Source: JAFDZV01 sp035549015
Lineage (GTDB): Bacteria > Bacteroidota > Ignavibacteria > OLB7
Assembly (NCBI GenBank): GCA_035549015.1
Contig: DASZRW010000090.1
Location: 14,310 to 78,309 of the forward strand
Direction of reading: 5' to 3'
Length of the DNA stretch: 64,000 bases
Shown here: positions 33,381 through 42,292 of the stretch, piece after piece
Layout: every line of letters begins with the position of its first letter
How positions within the stretch are numbered: position 1 is the stretch's first letter
Translations under genes and position numbers: made by a program
Notes under the pieces: generated by a model
Told to the model about the DNA's origin: nothing
The model's input: the letters and a program-made list of their open reading frames with translations, nothing else
The model's database searches: none

Positions 33381-36300
33381 ATGACCTCAACACACCGGAA
33401 CAGACCGCTTGTTACGATAGTTCTGCGGCTCCTGGGCTTGCTTCTGACGTGGTTGCCGATCGCGGTTTCGCCGGGCGAGGCCCAGGATTTCGATCGGCTT
33501 CAGGGGGCGTTCCTTGACAATCCACCAGTATGGTTCCGGCTGTTCGACGAACGAAGCGAACTCCCCCGGATGCCGGTGCTCGATGATCGGTCGTGGGCAA
33601 CACGGCTCGTGCTGCGGGAAAGTGAGCAGCAGATCGGCCTGTCGCTGATCGGCCCGGTTGATTATACCATGAGCGAGTTGCTGGAGTACTACAGCGGAAG
33701 CGGAACGCTGGCCTCCGCCTCCGCCTATCTCGATCGGGGACTGATGGCGTTCAGGCGCCGCGAATTCGGCAGAGCACGGTTCTACTTCAGCGAGGCGATC
33801 GGTGCGGCTTCCAAGGAGCAATCCACCGATGCCGAGAACATCGCCGGGGTTGCACTCTACGAGATTGCACTGGCGCATGTGGTCGAGCAGGACCAGCCGG
33901 ACGAGAAGACCATTGAGATCCTTCACGATCAATTGGAGCAATATCCCGGAAGTCCGAGGGAGCGCGACGCGCTCTATCTCCTCGGCGAACTCAACAGCGA
34001 GCGAGGGGACTGCCAGGCAGCGTTGGGCTTCTACGACAAGATCATCGATACCTATCCCGGGGAGGGGCAGCTCGATGCGCGCAATCACAAGGCTGCATGT
34101 CTGCTGCAGCTTGGCCGCTATGGCGAGGCACGCGAGCAGTTGAGGATGGCGGCATCCATGATCGCCGAGGCGCATGGAGGCGATACCACACAGCCGGATG
34201 TCCGGCGTGCATGGGCGGAGAATCATCTGCTGCTCGGGCAGCTCGAGATCGCTCAGAAGAATTACTCCGCTGCGGAAGAAAGCCTTATTGCGCTGACGGG
34301 GGATGCAACGCCCCGTTACCGACGGCAGGGAATGCTGGGGCTGGGGGCAACGTATCAGGCTGCCGGCCGAAACGATTCCGCACTGGCGCTCTACAACCGT
34401 CTGCTCGCCGAGGACACGCTCGACCAGACGCATGCCATGGCGCTCTTCAACAAGGCGCAGGTGCTGCGTGCTCTCGGCAAGGGTGATGCGTCTCTGGAGA
34501 TTCTGCAGACTATTGCTGCTGACACCCTGAGCAGCGAAAACGATCTGGCGCTGATCGATCTCGGCATAGCCGACTACGAACGCCGCTCCTTTGCCGACGC
34601 CGCAACGGCCTTCGCAACGGCCGCGCGCCGCGCCCACACCGACGCCACGCGCATCCGAGCCGCGACGCTGCTCGGAGCAGTGAAGCTGGCGGACAACGAT
34701 CCAGCCGCGGCAATCAGGGCATTCGAATCGGCGGATGTGGCGGTTGCCGGGGGGAACAACGAGTCGCTCCCGCAGAGTGCGGAAGCCAGACTGCTGCGCG
34801 GCATCACGCTCACTCGCGCCGGCCGCTCGTCCGAAGCAGTGCCGGTGTTGAATCGGTTCATCGAACAGTATCCGCAACATCCCGGCGCCGATCAGGCGCT
34901 CTACTGGCTCGGCGAATCGTACTACGAATCCGGGCTCTTCAAGGCCGCGGTGGATGCGGAGGCACAACTGCTGGAGCAGTATCCAGCATCCCAGCATGTG
35001 GCCGATGCACTCTACCTGCTGGGATGGGCGCAGCTTCGCCAGAAGAATTTCGACAAGGCGGAAGCGGCATTCTCCCAGTTCGCCAAGGCCTATCCGCTCT
35101 CGGCATACGCGGCCGAGGCACAGTTGCGGCGCGGAGACGCACTCTATCTCCGTGGACGATTCGACGATGCGGTGGACGCCTACCGTCTCGCATTGAAGGC
35201 GAAGCCCACTACCGATGAGTTGTGGTACGCCGAGTATCAGAGCGCGCTCGCCATCTACCGAAGCGGCGGGCTGGAGTCGGCGGACAGCCTCCTCGACGAG
35301 TTCGCAACATGCTTCAGCGGCGGGTCGCTCGCGGACGATGCATGGTTCCTTCGCGGCGAGATAGCTGCCCGGCGCGGCAACTATCGCGATGCGATAGAAT
35401 TCACGAACAGGCTGCTCGAAACAACTACGGACAATGACCTGGCCGTTCGCGGGCTGGCGAACATCGGTGATGCCTACGCCGCTCTGGGTGAGAGGCGCAT
35501 GGCCGAGGCCGCATACGCAGTTGCCCTCAGCCGCAATCCCCGAACGGATATGGCGACGGAACTGCGCGAGAAGACTTCGAAGCTCTTTGAAGGTCAGGAA
35601 GGGGAACAGGTTGATGACGGATGCAGCCACGCGCTTACTCTCGCACTGGGCAGGTCGAGAATCCTGCGCGCGGCCAATCACGCGGCCGAGGCCTTGAAGG
35701 AGCTCGCGGCCGTGGATCGATCGAGCATCGCAGGTGATTGCGTGCAGCGCCTCTGGGCAGAGGTTGCGCAGGACCACCTACGGGCCGGTGATACGGCGGC
35801 GGCGGTCGACACGCTGCGCCTGATCATCGATCGATTTCCATCAACGCATGCGGCGCTCTCTACGATGCTCGACCTAGGCATCGTTGAGCAGCAACGGCGG
35901 AACAACAGCGCGGCGCTGGAAGTTCTCGGCAGACTTCATTCGGAGTATGCCGACAGCATCGAGGCGAAGGCCGCCCGGATTCCGCTTGCCGATCTGCTGA
36001 TAAGCGCCGGCATGCACGACTCTGCGCTCACCATTCTGCATCAGGCTCTGGGCACTCCGCAGGCCGATGAAGCATTGTTGCGGCTGGCCACGATCGAGAC
36101 GTCCTCCCCCGCGCGCGACTCTGCGCTCGCCGGTGTAGCCGCGATCGCCGGACGAAGCGACAGTCTTGGGCTTGCAGCATCCAGACTGCTCGCCGGGCTC
36201 TATCGCACAACGCACGATGAGGCGAACGCCGTGCATGTACTCGAGGATGCGGTTGCTCGCAGCGGCCCCAACAGCATCCGGCGCAAAGCGCTGCTTCTCG

Positions 36301-36437
36301 AGCTCGGTGAAACGTGCGAGGCCGGCGGCGACAATGCGAAGGCCAGAACGATCTATCAGAACCTTTCGCAGCGTCCGTGCGACGATGCATACAGAACAAA
36401 GGCATTGGAACATCTGCAACGGCTCCCGCAGGAATGA
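33381..36437 (+). CDS. large periplasmic TPR-repeat protein
   Basis: This is a 1018-residue exported protein. The ATG at 33381 begins a signal peptide (LVTIVLRLLGLLLTWLPIAVS, cleavage near GEAQ). Almost all the rest is TPR/Sel1-like helical repeats. Several carry the YP-x-S/H-x3-A-x2-A-x-Y-x-L-G signature of the YbgF/BamD group (for example about residues 490-590: YPQHPGADQALYWLGESYYESG and YPASQHVADALYLLGWAQL). No catalytic motif seen. The stop overlaps the next start (ATGA), so it is translated together with an outer-membrane barrel. A role as periplasmic scaffold for that barrel is inference. Confidence 0.85.
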   Translation: MTSTHRNRPLVTIVLRLLGLLLTWLPIAVSPGEAQDFDRLQGAFLDNPPVWFRLFDERSELPRMPVLDDRSWATRLVLRESEQQIGLSLIGPVDYTMSELLEYYSGSGTLASASAYLDRGLMAFRRREFGRARFYFSEAIGAASKEQSTDAENIAGVALYEIALAHVVEQDQPDEKTIEILHDQLEQYPGSPRERDALYLLGELNSERGDCQAALGFYDKIIDTYPGEGQLDARNHKAACLLQLGRYGEAREQLRMAASMIAEAHGGDTTQPDVRRAWAENHLLLGQLEIAQKNYSAAEESLIALTGDATPRYRRQGMLGLGATYQAAGRNDSALALYNRLLAEDTLDQTHAMALFNKAQVLRALGKGDASLEILQTIAADTLSSENDLALIDLGIADYERRSFADAATAFATAARRAHTDATRIRAATLLGAVKLADNDPAAAIRAFESADVAVAGGNNESLPQSAEARLLRGITLTRAGRSSEAVPVLNRFIEQYPQHPGADQALYWLGESYYESGLFKAAVDAEAQLLEQYPASQHVADALYLLGWAQLRQKNFDKAEAAFSQFAKAYPLSAYAAEAQLRRGDALYLRGRFDDAVDAYRLALKAKPTTDELWYAEYQSALAIYRSGGLESADSLLDEFATCFSGGSLADDAWFLRGEIAARRGNYRDAIEFTNRLLETTTDNDLAVRGLANIGDAYAALGERRMAEAAYAVALSRNPRTDMATELREKTSKLFEGQEGEQVDDGCSHALTLALGRSRILRAANHAAEALKELAAVDRSSIAGDCVQRLWAEVAQDHLRAGDTAAAVDTLRLIIDRFPSTHAALSTMLDLGIVEQQRRNNSAALEVLGRLHSEYADSIEAKAARIPLADLLISAGMHDSALTILHQALGTPQADEALLRLATIETSSPARDSALAGVAAIAGRSDSLGLAASRLLAGLYRTTHDEANAVHVLEDAVARSGPNSIRRKALLLELGETCEAGGDNAKARTIYQNLSQRPCDDAYRTKALEHLQRLPQE

Positions 36438-38422
36438 CAACGCCTCACGCCATATCGCGCCGGCTCCATGCGGCCATCCGCACACTGTTGATCGCACTTC
36501 TTGCGCTTTGCCTGGGTGCCGTTGATGCATCGGCCCAGCATGGGAAGCATGGTGGCCGGAGTGCAGGCGCATCCACCAAGAAGGGAAAGAAGGGAAGCCA
36601 GAGCAGCTCCAAGGGGCGCGACAGCCGAAAGAAAGGGAAAGAAAAAAAGGGGAAGGAGAAGAAGGGAAGAGAGCGGGAGAGCGGGAGAAAGAAGTCGAAG
36701 AGCGAGAAGAAGTCCAGGACGTCCGCGAAATCCACAGCCAGGCGGGAGCACTCGTCGCACGGCTCGCACGAGAGAACGGCCCGGCATCAATCACGGCAGG
36801 AATCGCGTCCGGCGGCGACCAGCGAACGCACGCCGCCCGCGCGAGTTGAGCATCCCGTTGCCACGCAGCCACAAAGCCGTGGCGCCGCCGCTGCTGCGGC
36901 AACATTGCAGGGCGTCGATATCGGGCCGGCCGATCTGGCGCAACAGACGCTGCACGGCCGCGGCCTTCCCGCCGGTGCCCGTGGCAAGCGCCCACCCCCC
37001 GCGGTGCAACCGCTGACCGGTGACCAGCTTCGCTCCATCAGCGAACAGGCGCCGGAAACCAACGGGCATCCCGTTCATGAATATCCCGAGTCGCAGGCGC
37101 GCTCTTCGCTGGTACGTCCCTTCTATGCAGAGGGAACATTCGGGCTGTATACAACCGGCACACTCAAGGCGGGATATGCCGGGACATCGTGGCCGTATGA
37201 TTTCGCGCTCCATCTGGACCTGAATGGATCGAACGGATTTGTCGACAACGCCGCGCGCAGCGCCTTCACCCTGGGTGCGAGCGGTGGCTACGTGATCGGC
37301 AACAACTACGGGATCTTCAGCGGCGGCTTCATGGGAGCCGAAGCGGAATATCAGCGGTCATCCTATCAACGATATGGCTCGCCGAATGCGCCCGAGCGAA
37401 GGCGCAATGGATGGAACGCGCTGGTGAACGGCCGCAACAGCAACAACGGCGTCTCCTTCGAGCTCCAGGGCGGGTACCGGCAGCTTACACTGGATGAAAA
37501 CGGAACCACCGATGAGTCGTCGCTCGACGGGCTTGCCAAGGTGCGCGTGGAGTTCTCGAGGCTCGCGATCGGCGGCGAGGCGAATCTCAACCTCACGAAT
37601 CTCGGTGGTACATCGATCAGCCTCGGGCGCCTGGAAGCATACGCGCGCTACGCACTCCCCATCGTTATGCTCCGCGTTGGCGGCTCGATAGGCGTAGGGA
37701 GGAACTCCGACGGCCAGACGCTCTCCCGCGTTGCGCCCCGTGTGGAATTGAACTTCTATCCCTTCCGTGGCGTGACCATCGCGGCCGGCATCGATGGGGG
37801 GATCACACAGAACTCGCTGCGCGACCTGCTCGATCGCAATCCGTACGTGGAGCGCAATCCGATCGTGCATCACGAGGTGGAGGGAATCGGATATCGCGCT
37901 GCGCTTCGGTTCGAGCCCAGGCAATCGTTCGCACTGCGGCTCTCGCTCTCGAGAAGGTCGCTCGATGATTACCTCTTCTTCACGCGCACCAACGATGCTC
38001 TCTTTGCGCCGCACTATGGGAGCGCGTCCGCAACGGACGTGAGCGGAGATCTCTACTGGGAGCTGAGCGATCGCGACATGGTGGCGTTGAAGGGATCGTA
38101 CACGATGTTCACGCTCGACTCAACGGGAGCTCAGGCGCCGTTTCAGCCGCAGGCCAGTGCCGAGGCCATGTACGTAAAACGCCTCGAGTCCCTGCCTCTC
38201 TCGCTCACCGGCACTCTCAACTACATCGGAGTGCGCCATGACGATGCAGGTGCCGATATGAATGCTGCCGTTCTTCTCGGTGTTCTGGCGCGGTACACGA
38301 TCAACTCCCACTTCTATGGGACGCTCGAGATTTCCAACCTGACCAATGCAACGTATGAGCGGTGGTCCGGATATCGCGAGCGCGGAATCTTCGGCGCGGT
38401 CGGTCTCGGTATCTCGTACTAG
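36434..38422 (+). CDS. outer-membrane beta-barrel protein with Lys/Arg/Ser-rich N-terminal segment
   Basis: This is a 662-residue exported protein. The ATG at 36434 overlaps the preceding stop, has CAGGA just upstream, and starts a signal peptide (LLIALLALCLGAVDASAQ). Residues about 35-125 are extremely basic and low in complexity (repeats of KKGKEKKG type, then Ser/Arg/His-rich), surely disordered. From about residue 215 alternating strands form a TonB-receptor-like barrel, with features such as RLEAYARYALPIVMLRVGGSIGVG and DVSGDLYWELSDRDMVALKG. It ends in the aromatic residue Tyr, as barrels recognised by BamA do. No plug or TonB box is recognised. Transport role unknown; the basic segment may bind peptidoglycan or another polyanion. 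Confidence 0.8.
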   Translation: MTTPHAISRRLHAAIRTLLIALLALCLGAVDASAQHGKHGGRSAGASTKKGKKGSQSSSKGRDSRKKGKEKKGKEKKGRERESGRKKSKSEKKSRTSAKSTARREHSSHGSHERTARHQSRQESRPAATSERTPPARVEHPVATQPQSRGAAAAAATLQGVDIGPADLAQQTLHGRGLPAGARGKRPPPAVQPLTGDQLRSISEQAPETNGHPVHEYPESQARSSLVRPFYAEGTFGLYTTGTLKAGYAGTSWPYDFALHLDLNGSNGFVDNAARSAFTLGASGGYVIGNNYGIFSGGFMGAEAEYQRSSYQRYGSPNAPERRRNGWNALVNGRNSNNGVSFELQGGYRQLTLDENGTTDESSLDGLAKVRVEFSRLAIGGEANLNLTNLGGTSISLGRLEAYARYALPIVMLRVGGSIGVGRNSDGQTLSRVAPRVELNFYPFRGVTIAAGIDGGITQNSLRDLLDRNPYVERNPIVHHEVEGIGYRAALRFEPRQSFALRLSLSRRSLDDYLFFTRTNDALFAPHYGSASATDVSGDLYWELSDRDMVALKGSYTMFTLDSTGAQAPFQPQASAEAMYVKRLESLPLSLTGTLNYIGVRHDDAGADMNAAVLLGVLARYTINSHFYGTLEISNLTNATYERWSGYRERGIFGAVGLGISY

Positions 38423-38611
38423 CACCGGTCGCATTCAAAAATGTTGTACGTGACATCGGGAGCGTCCGGCGCGCATCGGCGGTCGGCGGCCGCCAGCCGA
38501 ACGGCACAGTAGTTCGCATGCCGTGTATGCAGGATATCGTACGGCAGACAGATTCGCTCGGAACATTCGGTCCCGACCGGTGGACCGTATCTCCTCCAGA
38601 GATGCCGGGGT

Positions 38612-38638
38612 GCGGGCAGGTAGGGCATGCCTGCCCGC
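38612..38638 (+). other. stable hairpin between the barrel and SPOR genes
   Basis: GCGGGCAGG (38612-38620) pairs perfectly with CCTGCCCGC (38630-38638) over a 9-base loop, 72 bases before the SPOR gene and without a T run. It could limit read-through or stabilise RNA ends. Confidence 0.4.
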
Positions 38639-38709
38639 CCACTCCGGTAGTTCAGACGATGTTCTACTGCGTCCTCGGGCGGACTCGATGATGAATGAGA
38701 AGGTGGATC

Positions 38710-40416
38710 ATGATGGATACGAACAAGTTCGCAAACGATGCAGACAACGTCCCGCGAGGGAGCGACGCGACGGATCGCGGCGCGACATCCGCTCAGACGC
38801 GCGATGCGGCACGGCTTCGCTCCATGATGGGGCAGAGCAACGATCGGTCTGCGTACGAAGAGAATGCCGCCCCTGCCCGGACCGGCGCCGATGCATGCGA
38901 GCCCGCAGCAACCAGCGTCCACGGACGTCCGACAACGATGCGTATGCCGGCAACCGTCGCGCGGAAACCGCTGCGATCATTGCTCAACGATGAGTCGCGG
39001 CAGGCGCGCGAAGATGATGGTGACCCGGCCACGCGGCTCCGTTCGCCGCAGGGGGCAGACGCGGCACGCAGCACGGCCCGCGGCGCAGCACAGCCCGCAT
39101 TCCCGGCATCGGGAACCGAGCGGGAGCAGACCATGAAGTCCAAATCTCCGGCGCTGCAGATCGAGCACGCCGGAGGTGAGTCGCCCATCAGTGCCGGTGA
39201 TTCGTCGCCGGCATACGTGGGACTCGCCGTCGACCCAGTCCCGGCGTGCGCAGAGGTTACGCACGCCGGGGTGGAGACGGCTACGGTGGAAGAGAAGATG
39301 CAGACGGAGCCGAGGGAGACAAGGCGCCGTGCAGGCATCAACGAGACGGCGTTTGCGGATGCGCCCGCCTATGCCTCGGAAGCACGGCAGAGCGAAGCGG
39401 CTCCACGTACGGTGTCGTATGCCGCGCCGCCATCCACGTACGGGACATACGAGACTGCCGCGCGCGGGCGCGCCACCCGGCGGATCAGGCGTCCGGTGCT
39501 GGCAACGACGGCCGTTCTCGCCGGCACCGCAATCGGTGTGGCCCTGTACGCAGGCGGCGGCGGGTTGATCTCCTCGATCTTCTCGCGGCATCAGCCGAGT
39601 GCGGTGAGCGATCCCAACCCGTCCGCCGTAACGGAGCGCCCGGTGCCTCCGCCGGCACCTGCCGCATCGCGTGAGGACTCCCTTGCCGTGGCAGATAGCC
39701 ATTCGCCGGCGCCGAACGAAGCTGCCTCGCCCAGTGTGCAGGCAACCGTGCCGGAACCCGTACCAAATACTCCGCATGTGGCAGCGACCGGTTCTGCGCC
39801 GTCCGCAGCTCATGCGCAAAGCGCTGCGCCGTCGCGGCCCGAGGGCACCGGCCCGGCTGCAGTACACAGCGCAGCCGGGGCACAGGCCGCTCCGCCTGGA
39901 CATGGCATTGCATCGTCGCAGCCGAAACCGCCCGCAGCCGGCCCGCATACGGCGGGAACCATGAACCAGGCGGCCGGCAATGGAGTACGTCATACAGCGG
40001 CATCGCCTCAGGGTGCGCATCATCTCACGGTGAACGATGTCCCGGAAGAGGAGTCCTCGCCGCGTACGGAGGGGGCTGCGCATCCGGCCGCCGCTGGTCA
40101 TGCCGCCGTGCCGCCATCCGCTGCGCATGCCTCGCAGCAACCGAAGAATGCAGCGGGGAGTACGTCGCCAAAGGGGGATGCTGCTGCGAGGTATCTGGTA
40201 CAGGTGCGTGCCACGCCGGACGAGGCCGAGGCGAAGCTGATCGCGAAGCGATTGAAGAGCAGGGGCGCAAGCGGAGTGGCAATCGTGAAGACTCCTCAGA
40301 AGAATGGGACAATGATGTACCGCGTTCGTTATAGCGCAACCGGGACCAGCACCAATGCCAGCTCCGCCGCGGCCCGCGCCGGATACAGAGATGTCTGGGT
40401 GGTGAAGCAGAAGTAG
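38710..40416 (+). CDS. single-pass membrane SPOR-domain protein with long Ala/Pro-rich linker
   Basis: This is a 568-residue bitopic protein. The start at 38710 (or the next ATG, 38713) has AAGGTGG 3 bases upstream. Residues 1-255 are polar, low in complexity and probably cytoplasmic. A transmembrane helix follows at about 262-286 (VLATTAVLAGTAIGVALYAGG). A periplasmic linker of about 200 residues is rich in Ala, Pro, His and Ser. A SPOR domain is at about 493-568 (RYLVQVRATPDEAEAKLIAKRL). SPOR domains bind denuded septal peptidoglycan, so a division or envelope role at the septum is likely; the topology resembles FtsN. It lies downstream of the TPR-barrel pair on the same strand, after a 287-base gap. 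Confidence 0.8.
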   Translation: MMDTNKFANDADNVPRGSDATDRGATSAQTRDAARLRSMMGQSNDRSAYEENAAPARTGADACEPAATSVHGRPTTMRMPATVARKPLRSLLNDESRQAREDDGDPATRLRSPQGADAARSTARGAAQPAFPASGTEREQTMKSKSPALQIEHAGGESPISAGDSSPAYVGLAVDPVPACAEVTHAGVETATVEEKMQTEPRETRRRAGINETAFADAPAYASEARQSEAAPRTVSYAAPPSTYGTYETAARGRATRRIRRPVLATTAVLAGTAIGVALYAGGGGLISSIFSRHQPSAVSDPNPSAVTERPVPPPAPAASREDSLAVADSHSPAPNEAASPSVQATVPEPVPNTPHVAATGSAPSAAHAQSAAPSRPEGTGPAAVHSAAGAQAAPPGHGIASSQPKPPAAGPHTAGTMNQAAGNGVRHTAASPQGAHHLTVNDVPEEESSPRTEGAAHPAAAGHAAVPPSAAHASQQPKNAAGSTSPKGDAAARYLVQVRATPDEAEAKLIAKRLKSRGASGVAIVKTPQKNGTMMYRVRYSATGTSTNASSAAARAGYRDVWVVKQK

Positions 40417-40766
40417 CGGGGCGCGGCCACAGATGATTCCACAGCCCGGAAACAGTGACGCGACCAACGACATCCGGGAGGCCGATGCGCGTATTTGCTC
40501 CTCCTTTCTACGCACCGGTCTCCCATGTCGGTTTTCTGTGCGGTAGTACCTACCTGGGGAATCGCAACCACGGCAGCTCCGGTAAACATCCCTGCCCAAC
40601 CATCCCCTGTACATTCCCGCATCGGATCAGGATGTGAAGCAACCCCGGGCTGTGCAGGCGTCGCGGAGCAAGCGTAACAGGAACCGGGCCTGCACATCGC
40701 GATATCCGTTTCACCCCGAATGAGTATGTTGTGCCGGACGCTCAACGGCACTCTGCCGGATACTCC

Positions 40767-40794
40767 CACGTCATCTCTCCACACGTCATCTCTC
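40767..40794 (+). repeat. short direct repeat, 15-bp period
   Basis: CACGTCATCTCTC occurs at 40767-40779 and 40782-40794, about 60 bases before the possible sbcD -7 element. Two copies only; significance unknown. Confidence 0.6.
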
Positions 40795-40854
40795 TTCACA
40801 CGCCCTCCGCTGTTGCTCTCCGCGGCATCGGTTCGAATCCGTTCGCCGGCGCGC

Positions 40855-40862
40855 TATCTTTC
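40855..40862 (+). promoter_or_regulatory. possible -7 element for sbcD
   Basis: TATCTTTC, 35 bases before the sbcD ATG. The triplet at the -33 position (40832-40834) is TTC rather than TTG. Confidence 0.3.
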
Positions 40863-40897
40863 GGACTCGTTCCGCACATTCAATTCGAATCCGCATC

Positions 40898-42133
40898 ATG
40901 CGCATACTCCATACAGCAGATTGGCATCTCGGGCGCCGACTTGAAGGTCGCAGCCGCCACGAGGAGCAGGTCGCAGCGATGGACGAGATCGTGAAGATCG
41001 CGGAGGAGGAGGCTGTGGATGGGATCCTGATTGCCGGCGATGTCTTCGACACGTACAATCCGCCGGCGGAGTCGGAGGCGCTGTTCTACCAGACGATGAC
41101 CCGGCTTGCCGATGGCGGGCGCCGCGCGGTGCTTGTGATTGCGGGCAATCACGACAGCCCCGATCGCCTTATCGCCTCCAATCCCTATGCTCGCGCGCTT
41201 GGCATCACAACGATCGGATATCCGAAGGATACGCCCGCGCTCTACGATGTCGGCAGCGATCGTGTGGCATGTGTGGAGTCCGCTCCATCGTTCGTGCGGC
41301 TCCGTATGCCGCGATCGAACCGTCCGCTGAGCGTGCTCGCGCTTCCCTATCCGTCGGAGTCCAGACTTCGTGAGCTGCTGACGGTTGACCTCTCCGATGA
41401 GGAACGGCTCTCCGCGGATTACAATCAGCGTGTCAGCGGGTTTCTGGAGGACCAGGCGCGCCGCTTCATTTCCGGCGAGGCCAACATGGTGGCCACTCAT
41501 CTGTTCGTGCGCGGTGGTGAGCAGAGCGATTCTGAACGCGACGTATCGGTAGGCGGCGCGTATGCGGTGAACGCATCCAGCTTTCCGCATGCGGCCGGCT
41601 ATGTGGCGTTGGGGCATCTCCATCGGCAGCAATCGATGACCGCTCGCGAGGAGACCCCGCTCCGTTATTCCGGCTCGATACTGCAATACAGCTTCAGCGA
41701 GGCCGGGCAGGAGAAGTCCGTTACCGTGGTCGAGTTCGATGGGCCCCGTGCCGCTCATCGCATCATTCCTCTCACGGCCGGCCGGCGCCTGCATCGATGG
41801 ACGGCAAGCAGCACCGTGGAGCTGGAGGAACGCCTTGCGCGTTCCACATCGAACGACTGGCACAACATCACGCTCGAGCTGGATGCCCCGCTTCCCCTGG
41901 ATTACCTGCATACGCTGAAGAGCCGGCATCCCGAGATATTCCAGTGCCTCACGCTCTACAAATCATCCTCCGATGCGGCGGAGAGGCGTAGTTCCTCCTC
42001 AGCGCTCACGCTGGAGGAACAGTTCCGCTCGTTCGTTGCGATGAGCTTCAGCGAGCCATGCAACGAGTCGGTGATGCGGCTCTTTCTGGAGCTTGCCGCA
42101 TCGAATGAAACGCAGCCGGATGCGGAGCGGTGA
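40898..42133 (+). CDS. sbcD: exonuclease subunit SbcD (Mre11-like)
   Basis: This 411-residue metallophosphoesterase nuclease acts with SbcC to cleave hairpins and palindromic DNA ends. The phosphoesterase motifs are complete: DWHLG (8-12), AGDVFDTYNP, AGNHDS, the histidine in ATHLFV, and GHLHRQ. The C-terminal cap domain resembles SbcD_C. Its partner sbcC follows after 159 bases on the same strand. Confidence 0.94.
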   Translation: MRILHTADWHLGRRLEGRSRHEEQVAAMDEIVKIAEEEAVDGILIAGDVFDTYNPPAESEALFYQTMTRLADGGRRAVLVIAGNHDSPDRLIASNPYARALGITTIGYPKDTPALYDVGSDRVACVESAPSFVRLRMPRSNRPLSVLALPYPSESRLRELLTVDLSDEERLSADYNQRVSGFLEDQARRFISGEANMVATHLFVRGGEQSDSERDVSVGGAYAVNASSFPHAAGYVALGHLHRQQSMTAREETPLRYSGSILQYSFSEAGQEKSVTVVEFDGPRAAHRIIPLTAGRRLHRWTASSTVELEERLARSTSNDWHNITLELDAPLPLDYLHTLKSRHPEIFQCLTLYKSSSDAAERRSSSSALTLEEQFRSFVAMSFSEPCNESVMRLFLELAASNETQPDAER

Positions 42134-42292
42134 GCTGCAGCCGGATCGCGGCTCCGTGATCGGACTCCGAGAGCATTTCCTTTCCCCCGTTATCCCATTC
42201 GCCAGAAGTATCCACCGTACGGCGCTGCGCGGCCTGAAGGCAATACCCTGCAGCCGCTTCCGATGGAGGCAGTGAGGCGATGCCGGTGTACC

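Larger units (their letters stand above)
40417..40897. other. intergenic region before sbcD, no gene seen
   Basis: This 481-base gap has no credible gene. GTGCAGGC (40652-40659) and GCCTGCAC (40688-40695) form an inverted repeat around a 28-base loop. A 13-base sequence is repeated at 40767 and 40782. TATCTTTC (40855-40862) is a possible -7 element for sbcD. Confidence 0.4.
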
